Positions 20,157 through 28,598 of a stretch of DNA of 64,000 nucleotides are shown here, piece after piece. The number at the start of each line of letters is the position of its first letter. Positions within the stretch are counted from its first letter, which is position 1. The notes under the pieces were generated by a model, which saw nothing but the letters and a program-made list of their open reading frames with translations, had not been told where the DNA came from and ran no database searches. Source of the DNA: Methylocystis sp. ATCC 49242 (GTDB lineage: Bacteria; Pseudomonadota; Alphaproteobacteria; Rhizobiales; Beijerinckiaceae); contig NZ_KE124774.1 in assembly GCF_000188155.2 (NCBI RefSeq), forward strand, positions 2,114,356 to 2,178,355, read 5' to 3'. The translations under genes were made by a program, and so were the position numbers.

Positions 20157-20828
20157 TTACGCCGCTGCTGCCGACGCCGGATCGGGTTTTAATTGTTCGT
20201 TCTCCAGCTGATGAAGCGTCCGGTTTTCTCGATGTCTTCCAATTTCTTGCGCAGATGATTGTGAGAATCTCGCTTTATCCACAGGTCTTAAGCGCGCGGC
20301 ACGAACATCTTATTGGTGAATTGCGTCCCCATAAATGGGTGCTCAGTATTGCATTGGCTGGATGTGTAATGTTAGCTAAGCAAGGCTTTGATATTGCCAC
20401 GTCTCCGAATCAACCATTGCATGTTTTAATCGAATGCATATCAGGCATAATTGGGATTATATTAATCCCAACAGTTATACTAATTATGCTCCCTCTGTGG
20501 GGTGTATGGGATACGACGATCGTGGTCCGATTTATTGCCAATCTTTGCGTTTTGCTAGCGACTGCAATTCTGTTGTTACTAATGATACCGGTCGGACTGG
20601 ACTGGGATTTGATGCCGACTGCGTTTTTTCTGGATGTAACGGTAGACGCGACTCCAATAGGCTCTTGGGGAGCTCACCTTTTTAACGCTCCCACAGCTGC
20701 GGAGTATCCGAGCCCAATGCCTCCGATGGCGCACATGACATACGAGAACCCTCGGGTCATCGAAAAATTGGGGGAGTGGATGAAGCGACGCTGGTTGGTG
20801 CACGATGTGAATTAAGAAGGGCTGTGTG

Positions 20829-20895
20829 TGCCAAAAATTACATCCGGGCATAATGGTGATGAAGTCCGCCGAGGAACGCGCGAGATTTGACGGCT
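20829..20895 (-). pseudogene. C-terminal relic of integrase-type transposase
   Basis: The minus strand reads FLGGLHHHYARM and a stop, matching the extreme C-terminus of the integrase-core transposase at 10.4-11.4 kb (LGGLRHRYVRI). Nothing upstream of it is preserved. Confidence 0.65.
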
Positions 20896-20931
20896 CCAAT
20901 CCGCTGAACGGCGCGAGAGTGCGACCGTGGC

Positions 20932-20959
20932 ACCCAAAATCTCATCGCGGATTTTGGGT
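20932..20959. terminator. Perfect 10-bp hairpin, terminator-like
   Basis: ACCCAAAATC and its exact inverse GATTTTGGGT enclose an 8-nt loop. There is no long T-run after it. It lies downstream of the hydrolase gene and could stop transcription on either strand, or be a mobile-element end. Confidence 0.45.
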
Positions 20960-21117
20960 CTCAAAATCGAGTGGACTTCCTCGGCATAGTACGCATTGCT
21001 GTCGACATCAGGAGGCAGAGCCAGAGCCGCCGAGGACAGGGCTCGCCTCGCGGATTGCGGGGCATTGGGCAGTGCGAGCGTCGATCCTGGCGCCGCAAAC
21101 CAACGGAGCCCGAGACA

Positions 21118-21483
21118 ATGTCATCGACAGCCGCTATCAACCCCGCCACAGAATCCAAACGCAAGGCAGCAGCCCGAGGCGCGACCGGCGCAAAGCCGAA
21201 AGCGCCACGACAAGTGAGACCGGCGGCCGCCGCCGAAGATCCGAAGCTGACCGGATCGCAACATGACCAGCGCGTCACCAAGCGGGAACGAGTGCTCACG
21301 CTGCTGAGCCGGCCCGAGGGCGCCAGCATCGCGGAAATGATGCAGGCGACGAACTGGCGACAGCACAGCGTGCGCGGCTTCCTGGCAGGCACGGTGAAGA
21401 AAAGGCTCGGCTTCGTGCTGACCAGTTCGATAGCGGCCGGCGATGTCCGGCGTTACCACATCAAGGCGCGGCGTGGTCGCTGA
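21118..21483 (+). CDS. DUF3489 domain protein
   Basis: A 121-residue protein: a low-complexity Ala/Lys-rich head, then a compact C-terminal domain (KRERVLTLLSRPEGASIAEM, then QHSVRGFLAGTVKKRLG) typical of DUF3489. That domain looks like a winged-helix module. The ATG at 21118 has GGAG upstream; the longer upstream frame is not family-like. In alphaproteobacteria this family is found with DUF2924 and a serine recombinase, as here, in mobile cassettes. Function unknown; a DNA-binding accessory role is inference. Confidence 0.75.
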   Translation: MSSTAAINPATESKRKAAARGATGAKPKAPRQVRPAAAAEDPKLTGSQHDQRVTKRERVLTLLSRPEGASIAEMMQATNWRQHSVRGFLAGTVKKRLGFVLTSSIAAGDVRRYHIKARRGR

Positions 21484-21484
21484 G

Positions 21485-21970
21485 ATGGACAAGTCGCCGA
21501 TCGATATCGCGGCGGAGCTCGTTCAGCTCGAAGCCTTGACGCTTTTCGAGCTGAAGGGCGAATGGCGACGGCTTCATCGCATGGCGCCGCCCAAGCGGGT
21601 GTCGCGCGATCTGTTGATGCGCGGGATAACCTACAAGATCCAGGAGAGGCGGCTTGGCGGCCTCTCCCCCTCCACCTTACGTAAACTGGCGCCCCTCAGC
21701 GCCGCTGAGGACGCAGTCCTCCAGCAAAAGGCCGTTCCGCCCATTACCCTGAAAGCCGGATCAAGGCTCGTCCGGGAGTGGCGCGGCGTCACGCATGGCG
21801 TGCTCGTCCTCGACAATGGCTTCAAATGGCGAGGCGAGCGCTACGCGTCACTGTCGACGGTCGCTGAAGAGATCACGGGCGCGCACTGGTCGGGACCGCG
21901 ATTCTTCGGCTTGAGAAAATCGTCCAGTCGGCCGCCGGCCAAAGCGGAGCCTGCTGGTGCGAAAGACTGA
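21485..21970 (+). CDS. DUF2924 domain protein
   Basis: A 161-residue protein with the DUF2924 layout: LFELKGEWRRLH near the start, RDLLMRGITYKIQER, then KAGSRLVREWRGVTHGVLVL and a FKWRGERYASLSTVAEEITG segment that resembles a small chromatin- or DNA-associated fold. It starts 1 nt after the DUF3489 stop and its end overlaps the recombinase start by 14 nt, so the three are translationally linked. Confidence 0.8.
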   Translation: MDKSPIDIAAELVQLEALTLFELKGEWRRLHRMAPPKRVSRDLLMRGITYKIQERRLGGLSPSTLRKLAPLSAAEDAVLQQKAVPPITLKAGSRLVREWRGVTHGVLVLDNGFKWRGERYASLSTVAEEITGAHWSGPRFFGLRKSSSRPPAKAEPAGAKD

Positions 21971-23692
21971 TCGACCCGCGTCCAGCGCCATCGTCCGTTG
22001 CGCCATCTACACACGCAAATCTTCCGAAGAAGGACTCGAGCAGAAGTTAAACTCCCTCGACGCGCAGCGCGAGGCCTGCGAGGCCTATGTCGTCAGTCAG
22101 CGTCACGCCAGCTGGAAGGCGCTGCCGGACATGTATGGCGACGCCGGCCACTCCGGCGGCACGATAGAGCGGCCCGCCTTGCAGCGCCTGCTGGCCGACG
22201 TCAAAGCCCGCAAGGTCCAGATCATCGTCGTTTACAAGGTCGACCGGCTCACCCGCTCCCTCGCCGATTTCGCCAAGATCGTCGATGTGCTCGACGCTCA
22301 TAACGCCTCTTTCGTCTCGGTGACGCAGCAGTTCAGCACGACGACCTCGATGGGTCGGCTGACGCTCAATATGCTGCTTTCCTTCGCTCAGTTCGAACGC
22401 GAGATCGCCGGCGAACGCATTCGCGACAAGATCGCCGCGTCGAAGGCCAAAGGCATGTGGATGGGCGGAACCGTGCCGCTGGGCTACGACGTCAGGGACC
22501 GCAAGCTGATTGTGAACGCGTCGGAGGCGTCGACCGTTCGCATGATCTTCAAGCGCTACGCCGAGCTTGGCTCGCTCGGGTTGCTGAAAGCGGAACTCGA
22601 TGCAAAGGGCGTCGTGAGCAAAGTCCGCTCGGGCGTCGGCGGCGTGCGCCTCTCGGGCGGCAACGCTTTCATGCGAGGCCCGCTTTATCTGATGCTACAA
22701 AACCGGCTCTACCGGGGCGAGGTCGCGCATCGAGGCAACGTCTATCCCGGCCAACACGAAGCGATCGTCGATGAAGAACTCTGGCAAGTTGTGCAGGACA
22801 GGCTCGCCGCTAACCGGCGGGCGCGCTCACTGGGAATTGGCGCCGACGAGCCGAGCCTGCTGACAGGGCTGATCTTCGACGCCGACAATAATCGCCTGTC
22901 TCCCAGCCACGCCGTCAAGAAGGGAAAGCGCTATCGCTATTACGTTTCCAGCACTCTGATCAAAGGCCGTCGGTCGGCCCACCGCGCCGGGCAACGCATC
23001 CCCGCGGGCGACATCTAGGCGCTGGTGCTGGACCGGATTCGCGCGCTTTTTCAGTCTGAGCTCGTGGCAAGCGACGCTCTCGCGCCATTTTGCCTTTACG
23101 CGGCGCGCCAAAAGGCAGCGCTCGGCCGATTGGCGGAGCTCGCGGCCGAGTGCTCGAAGCTGCCTCGCTCGAACTGCGGGAAATCGTGCGCACGGTCGTC
23201 CAGCGCGTGGAGGCGGGAGGCGATCGCATCGTCGTGAGCGTCAATCGACCCGCAATCCTTTCGATCGCAACGTCCAGCACCGCGCCGGAAATCGCGCCGG
23301 ACGCCACCCCAGACGATGCGCCCTTGACGCTGACAATCGCCGCAAAGCTGCGCCGCGCCGGCAAGGGCGTGCGTCTGGTCATTGGCGGCGGCTCCGCCGA
23401 CCGGATCGATCACGGGCTCGTGTCGCTCCTTGGTCGCGCGATGGCGACGCGCTGCAGGTTTCTTTCGGGCCGGGAGGACAGCGTCGACTCAATGGCCTCG
23501 CGACTCAGCCTGAGGCGAGATTATCTTTCCGTCCTCTTGCGCCTTTCCTGCCTCTCGCCCGAGATCGTTCGGGCGATCCTGGCCGGTCGACATTCCGTCG
23601 AGCTGACCCCGACGCGCCTGATCGAATTATCGAAAAATCTGCCGCACGACTGGCGCGAGCAAAGTCGGGTTTTGGGATTTTCGCCCGCCTGA
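21957..23692 (+). pseudogene. Large serine recombinase, broken
   Basis: GTG start at 21957. The N-terminal resolvase domain is intact: YTRKSSEEGLEQ with the catalytic Ser at 22/23, then VYKVDRLTRSLADF and AQFEREIAGERIRDK. The recombinase domain follows. A TAG at 23016-23018 truncates it after 353 residues, where relatives read a sense codon (PAGDIEALVL is expected). The reading frame continues past the stop to about 23160, then a frameshift moves the C-terminal tail (ASLELREIVRTVVQRVEAGG to 23692) into another frame. The nonsense mutation plus frameshift indicate a pseudogene; the first 353 residues could still be made. Confidence 0.85.
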
Positions 23693-23909
23693 AGGCTCTG
23701 CAGCTACACTTCGACCGGGCATCGCCGCTCGACATCTGACGGTCCGAAAACCGGCCCGAGAGACTTTCCGCCCCCTGGCGCGCCGGAAGTCCCTGATTTT
23801 CGTCTCTGGGGAGCCAATGTTGCGACGCCGGCTCTGTAACCGGCGGAGTTGTCGGGAGGTTTCGACCGCGCCCGAAAATTATAAATGCGTGCAAACTCAA
23901 TAGGTCAGC

Positions 23910-23984
23910 TGGCTGGGGCGGGAGGATTCGAACCTCCGTATGGCGGAATCAAAATCCGCTGCCTTACCACTTGGCGACGCCCCA
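23910..23984 (-). tRNA. tRNA-Gln (TTG)
   Basis: The minus strand folds as a full cloverleaf: acceptor TGGGGCG/CGCCCCA, T-arm GTTCGAATC, anticodon TTG (complement of 23950-23952) and an encoded 3' CCA. It lies about 220 bp after the broken serine recombinase cassette. Confidence 0.95.
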
Positions 23985-24335
23985 GTGCGCCGCTCTCCTT
24001 AATGCCGGCTGAGCGTCTCCGCAACCCGCGTTCCCTGGAATTGCGTCTGCCGCGGGGGACGGGCAGGAGACGCCTCGGGCACAGCGGTCATGCGGATCGC
24101 GCGCGGCGGCAAGACTGTCGATCTCAAAAAGCAACGCTAAACTAAAGATCAAATAATCCATCACGGCTAAAAGCAACGCTTACGTTTTCTGTCAGAACCC
24201 GAAATAAATTCGTTCAATTTTCGATGGATGTATATGCTCTTGTCCGACATGACATATTTGCATGGGCGCCGTGGGGTGCTTTTCGTCAATCCATTTCAGA
24301 CCGCGCGGCCAGTTTGAAGCATAGGGGGTCAAGCA
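23985..24335. other. Intergenic region upstream of secreted protein gene
   Basis: No gene recognised. The AT-rich part from about 24120 to 24260 probably holds the promoter of the plus-strand secreted-protein gene and the promoter of the minus-strand tRNA-Gln. Confidence 0.4.
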
Positions 24336-26078
24336 ATGGCGGGGATCTTGAAATCGTTCTCAACCGCAAAGCGACATCGGCAGGCAAGGGCCCGCTCCGG
24401 CGCCGCCTGTCTCGGACTGAGCCTTTTGTTGGCGCCGACATTGGCGTCGGCTGAGGAAGGGCCGTCCTCCCGAGCCGGAGAACGACTGCAGGTTCAGGCG
24501 GCCGATTCCTCGGAGTCCGGCACAGCGGCTGTCGGTCGCGCAGCGGAGCGTGCGAGCAAGTTGCAAGTGGGTCTAATAAAGGCCGACCTGGAGGCGAAAG
24601 GGGCCGCGGACAGGGCCCGCAGCGCTGCCGAGGGAACGGCGGGACGGGCTTCTTTGGACGAAACGGCCCGGGCGACGGTCGGCAATGCGTTGACGGGACC
24701 CGCGAATCCGTCCGTCGTCGGCGGACTCAATTTTGCCGGGTTGACGGACAATACGGGCTCCCCGCCGGACACGACGGGCGCAATCGGCACAACCAGATTC
24801 GTCCAACTCGTCAATCGCAGGGCGGGCATTTTCAACCGCACAACCGGGGCGCTGATCAGCTCCGGAACCCTGAACCAGCTGGCGGGCGTCGCCTCGACGG
24901 TCAACAGCTTCGATCCGCAGATCATCTGGGATCCGACGACAAATCGCTTCTATTACACGATGGCGTCGATCCATTCGCCGTTGTCGGACTCGCGGCTCTC
25001 TTTCGGCTTCAGCAGAACTGGCAGCCCTCTCAACGTGACAACGGACTGGTGCCATTATCAGATCAGGTTCGGCAGGCGTTTTCCGGACTATCCCAAGCTC
25101 GGCGACAGCCAGTTCTTCCTGATCATAGGGGTCAACAGCTTCGATCTCGTGACCGATAACTTCATTGCGTCGGACCTCATCGGGATCAGCAAGCCAGTAA
25201 CGGGCACGACCTGCCCGGCAGCCAGCACATTCAAGGTCGGCAGGAAGTTGAATCTGTTGAATTCCTCCGGTTCCCAGGTTTTTACGCCGGTTCCCGCCAA
25301 TCAGATCGACACCGCCGCCACGGGCTATGTCGTCGCGCGAAATTTGAGCCTGCCCTCGAACAGGCTTTGGTTCTATAGCGTGGCGCGCAATTCCTCGACC
25401 GGCTTCCCGATTTTCGGCGGCCCGAGAGGAGCGACAGTCGCCGCCTATGCGTCCCCCCCGAACGCCACGCAGCCGAACTTTCCGGGCGGCGTCGTAGCGC
25501 CGACGCTCGACACGCTGGACGCGCGTCCGACACAGGCCGTGCAGGCGATCGACCCGCGGCTCAGGACCTTCTCCTTCTGGACCCAGCATACGATCGCCAA
25601 TGGATCGACAGGCTCTGCGGTGCGTTGGTACGAAATCAACCCGGTTCCCGCGACGCCGGTCGTCCAGCGGCAGGCGAACATCGCCTCGCCGAATGTTTTC
25701 TATTTCAATGCGGCGATTTCGCCAGACCGGAGAGTCGATGGCGCGACGCGGACCTTCGGGAATAATTTCGTTATCGAATACAATGTTTCGAGCAGGGCGG
25801 CCAACGTCAGTCCGCGCATCGTGGCAGGCTCCAGCGTCAACGGCGCAGCCTTGACCTTCCTGCTGGTGCGAAATGGCGTCGGCCCTTACCGCGATTTCAC
25901 TTGCACAACCGCCAGCAGCGTGTGCCGCTGGGGCGATTACTCCGGCGCGACGCCCGATCCGCGGCCGACATTGGCCGGCCGTGGCCAAGTCTGGGGCACG
26001 AACCAGTTTTCTGGAATTCTCAACCCGCCTGTCAATGGCGTGAACTGGCGCACCCGGATTTTCAATCTGGCGCCGTGA
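24336..26078 (+). CDS. Secreted protein, probable beta-propeller fold
   Basis: A 580-residue protein with a twin-basic N-terminus, a hydrophobic core (GLSLLLAPTL) and a signal-peptidase-like ASA-EE site, so it is predicted to be exported. Residues about 45-125 are Ala/Glu-rich and helical. The rest alternates short beta segments with repeated FDPQIIWDPTTNRFYYTM-type and YVVARNLSLPSNRLWFYSVA-type blades, typical of six- or seven-bladed propellers. Four cysteines in the mature part could form disulfides. No catalytic motif is recognised. It converges on pyk, from which it is separated by a hairpin. Function unknown. Confidence 0.75.
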   Translation: MAGILKSFSTAKRHRQARARSGAACLGLSLLLAPTLASAEEGPSSRAGERLQVQAADSSESGTAAVGRAAERASKLQVGLIKADLEAKGAADRARSAAEGTAGRASLDETARATVGNALTGPANPSVVGGLNFAGLTDNTGSPPDTTGAIGTTRFVQLVNRRAGIFNRTTGALISSGTLNQLAGVASTVNSFDPQIIWDPTTNRFYYTMASIHSPLSDSRLSFGFSRTGSPLNVTTDWCHYQIRFGRRFPDYPKLGDSQFFLIIGVNSFDLVTDNFIASDLIGISKPVTGTTCPAASTFKVGRKLNLLNSSGSQVFTPVPANQIDTAATGYVVARNLSLPSNRLWFYSVARNSSTGFPIFGGPRGATVAAYASPPNATQPNFPGGVVAPTLDTLDARPTQAVQAIDPRLRTFSFWTQHTIANGSTGSAVRWYEINPVPATPVVQRQANIASPNVFYFNAAISPDRRVDGATRTFGNNFVIEYNVSSRAANVSPRIVAGSSVNGAALTFLLVRNGVGPYRDFTCTTASSVCRWGDYSGATPDPRPTLAGRGQVWGTNQFSGILNPPVNGVNWRTRIFNLAP

Positions 26079-26100
26079 CGGTCTGAATTCACAACACTTC

Positions 26101-26124
26101 AGGGGTCCGCTTGAGCGGGCCCCT
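26101..26124. terminator. Hairpin between convergent genes
   Basis: AGGGGTCCGC and GCGGGCCCCT pair around a TTGA loop (one G-T pair). It lies between the converging secreted-protein and pyruvate-kinase genes; the T-tract is weak, but the position fits a bidirectional terminator. Confidence 0.6.
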
Positions 26125-26197
26125 GCGTCCGAGAAAATGCGTCCGCAATATCGGGACATAGCCGCGGTCAGCGCGTGCGCGAATTCACTGGGCCGCG

Positions 26198-27691
26198 CTA
26201 ATTCCGGCTCCATGCGCGGAGTTCCGCATAGCGCGAGAATTTTTTCACCTGATGGCGCGACATGCGCGCAAGAACGTCGCGCAGGAAAGCGACGCCCCCG
26301 ACAAGAAACGGCCCCTTGTTCAGCATCACGCAATCCGCCCGCTGCGACATGGCGGCGTCCGTCGTTTCCGGGCGGCTCGCGACTCCCTCCTTGACGAATT
26401 GATCCAGCACCTGCGTGGCCCAGATCACGGGAATGTGCGCCGCCTCGCACAGCCAGAGGATTTCTTCCTGAACTTCCGAGAGCCGCGCGAAACCCAGTTC
26501 GACGGCGAGGTCGCCGCGCGCCACCATCACCGCCGTCGGATGCTGCCGCGCGGAATGGAGCATCAGTCGCGGCAGATTGCGCACGGCGAGCGGCGTCTCG
26601 ATCTTGAGAACCAGCGTCTGCGGGGGCGCGTCGCCGCGCCGGGCGGCGAGATGATCCTGCAGCAATTCGATGTCCGCCGGCCGTTGAACGAATGAGAAGC
26701 CGACGAGGTCCGCATGGCGGGCGACAATATCGAGATCGGCGAAATCCTTGCGCGTCAGCGGCGAAAGGTTGAGTTCGGTTGTCGGCAGATTTACGCCCTT
26801 GCCGGGCTTCAGGCGCACGCCCTTGGCGCGTGCGAAGAGAATTTCGACATCGGCGCGGCCGTCGGATTTCTCGACGACATGTCCGCCCGCCTTGCCATCG
26901 TCGATACAGACCTCGTCGCCCACGACGAGTTGATCGATCACCGAAGGCGCGTTCAGCGTCACCGCGACGTCGCCTTTGCGGCCATTGTCGAAACCCGACA
27001 GCAGTTGCAGACGTTCGCCGGGAACCAGCCGGTATTTCTCGGGCGCGCGCACCCCTTCGACGCGCAGTTTCGGGCCTGCGATGTCCATCATGATCCGGCA
27101 CGGGAGGTTGCGGCCGCGCTCCGCTGCGCGAATGTTCTCGATCATTTTCAGCCACGCGTCGGCATCGTCATGCGCGCAATTGATCCGCGCGCAATCCATG
27201 CCAGCCTCGATCAGCCGCGCGACAAGGCCGGGGTCCGTCGCGGCGTCGCTCGGCAGCGTCGCCATCACGCGCGTCCGGCGCGGCGTGGCGTCGGCTCCGA
27301 AGATCCTTGCGCAGGCGGCGGCGAGCGCGTCATCCCCCGCCTGCATCTCGGCGCGGGACGGATAATGGGCGTTTGTCTCGCCGCATAGACGGCGCAGAGT
27401 GGCAAGCAGCGCATCGAGCGCCGCCGCGACCTTTGCCTCGCTGCGGCCCAGGGACGAGAGGCCGAAGGCGGAAAGCCGCAATTGCAGGGCACTGAGATCA
27501 TGTCGGCGCAGCGCGACATAATGGGCCAGATTGATCGCGGCGTCTTCGGGACGCAGAGTCCTGGGGTCGACGCCCCATTCACGCAGCAGCGCAGCGCCTT
27601 CCCGCGTCACCGACTCGCGCAACGCCGCAGTCTCGTCGAGGAGGCTGCGCAATTCGATCGATTCGCTGTCGATGGTTACGTCTTCACACAT
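26198..27691 (-). CDS. pyk: Pyruvate kinase-like protein, atypical form
   Basis: Transfers phosphate from phosphoenolpyruvate to ADP. The 497-residue protein has a pyruvate-kinase barrel from about residue 140: MATLPSDAATDPGLVARLIE, MMDIAGPKLRVEG, catalytic LKIET (equivalent of the AKIE lysine motif), VMVARGDLAVELGF and WATQVLDQFVKEG. It differs from standard enzymes in two ways: a helical N-terminal extension of about 130 residues, and loss of the C-terminal regulatory domain, with the chain ending shortly after DAAMSQRADCVMLNKG. The start was set at the ATG at 27691; the longer frame upstream is not family-like. It lies 85 nt downstream of rpe, near Calvin-cycle genes. Confidence 0.82.
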   Translation of the reverse strand: MCEDVTIDSESIELRSLLDETAALRESVTREGAALLREWGVDPRTLRPEDAAINLAHYVALRRHDLSALQLRLSAFGLSSLGRSEAKVAAALDALLATLRRLCGETNAHYPSRAEMQAGDDALAAACARIFGADATPRRTRVMATLPSDAATDPGLVARLIEAGMDCARINCAHDDADAWLKMIENIRAAERGRNLPCRIMMDIAGPKLRVEGVRAPEKYRLVPGERLQLLSGFDNGRKGDVAVTLNAPSVIDQLVVGDEVCIDDGKAGGHVVEKSDGRADVEILFARAKGVRLKPGKGVNLPTTELNLSPLTRKDFADLDIVARHADLVGFSFVQRPADIELLQDHLAARRGDAPPQTLVLKIETPLAVRNLPRLMLHSARQHPTAVMVARGDLAVELGFARLSEVQEEILWLCEAAHIPVIWATQVLDQFVKEGVASRPETTDAAMSQRADCVMLNKGPFLVGGVAFLRDVLARMSRHQVKKFSRYAELRAWSRN

Positions 27692-27776
27692 GTCGCTGTC
27701 GCCTCGCGGTCGTTCGCCGCCCGGTCTTTCCCAGCAACATGACAAGGCTGTTACAGCGTGCGGGGAAACCCTGCGG

Positions 27777-28457
27777 CTAAATGCTCACCGCTCCGGCGTT
27801 CGCCGCCGCCTGACGCAATGCGGCGATGTTGCCGGCGTAGGCCGAAGGGCCGCCACGGAACGCCGCGGAACCCGCGACGAGCGCGTCGGCGCCGGCCTCG
27901 ACGATCGCAGTCGCCGTCTGCGGCGTCACGCCTCCGTCGACTTCGAGGCGGATCGGACGCCGGCCGATCATCTCGCGAATGGCGCGGATTTTTTCGAGCT
28001 GGGACGGAATGAAGCTCTGACCGCCGAAGCCGGGGTTGACGCTCATCACCAGCACGAGGTCGATCTCGTCCAGCACATATTGCAGCGCGCTTTCATGCGT
28101 CGCCGGATTGAGCGACACTCCCGCCTTCTTCCCGCGCGCGCGTATCGCCTGCAGCGATCGGTGCAGATGCGGCCCCCCTTCGGCATGCACCGTGATGATG
28201 TCGGCGCCGGCGTCGGCGAAGGCGCCGATATAGGGGTCGATCGGCGAGATCATCAGATGCACGTCGAGCGACAGGGTCGTATGCGGACGCAGCGCCGCGA
28301 CGACGGCGGGCCCAAAGGTGATGTTGGGCACGAAATGTCCGTCCATCACGTCGAGGTGGATCCAGTCCGCCCCCGCGGCCTCCATCGCGCGCGTTTCTTC
28401 TCCGAGCTTCGCGAAGTCGGCGGAAAGGATGGAAGGGGCGATGAGGATGTCGGACAT
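27777..28457 (-). CDS. rpe: Ribulose-phosphate 3-epimerase
   Basis: Interconverts ribulose 5-phosphate and xylulose 5-phosphate in the Calvin and pentose-phosphate pathways. The 226-residue protein has the expected family length and TIM-barrel motifs: [30 protein letters not shown] (metal and catalytic Asp), [26 protein letters not shown] and ADALVAGSA. It is divergent from the peptidase gene at 28599 and probably co-transcribed with pyk. Confidence 0.95.
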   Translation of the reverse strand: MSDILIAPSILSADFAKLGEETRAMEAAGADWIHLDVMDGHFVPNITFGPAVVAALRPHTTLSLDVHLMISPIDPYIGAFADAGADIITVHAEGGPHLHRSLQAIRARGKKAGVSLNPATHESALQYVLDEIDLVLVMSVNPGFGGQSFIPSQLEKIRAIREMIGRRPIRLEVDGGVTPQTATAIVEAGADALVAGSAAFRGGPSAYAGNIAALRQAAANAGAVSI

Positions 28458-28598
28458 GGGGACTCGGGCGTCGATCGGCAGGATTGTTATCTGGCGATGA
28501 TGAATCCATCAACCATAAGAATGACACGGATTCTGTTCAGATTGACTGTAGCGGGGGCATGCGGACAAGCTACAGGCTGTTTACGGGAGGGGAACCTT

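Larger units (their letters stand above)
14923..20815 (+). pseudogene. Membrane-associated alpha/beta hydrolase, split by two IS
   Basis: Removing two insertion sequences (15269-18799 with its TA duplication, and 19222-20156 with its TTA duplication) joins 14923-15268, 18802-19221 and 20160-20815 into one open frame of 473 residues. The product has an N-terminal hydrophobic anchor (IWCAILFPIFFLALVVAL), an oxyanion-type VHGTWG motif, the nucleophile motif AHSHGG, a serine-hydrolase SPADEASG loop, and several hydrophobic segments in its second half. It would be a membrane-anchored serine hydrolase or lipase-like protein; the substrate is unknown. Both junctions restore frame exactly, so the gene was intact before the insertions and is now inactive. 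Confidence 0.85.

Noticed and set aside
24573-27155. An 860-codon minus-strand open frame
   Set aside because: It runs antisense to the secreted-protein gene and across pyk in the wrong frame, is Arg/Gly-rich with no family motif, and reflects high GC content.
27531-28598. Long N-terminal extension of the metallopeptidase frame
   Set aside because: It overlaps rpe and the start of pyk antisense; a clear signal peptide and SD-like sequence place the start at 28599/28605.
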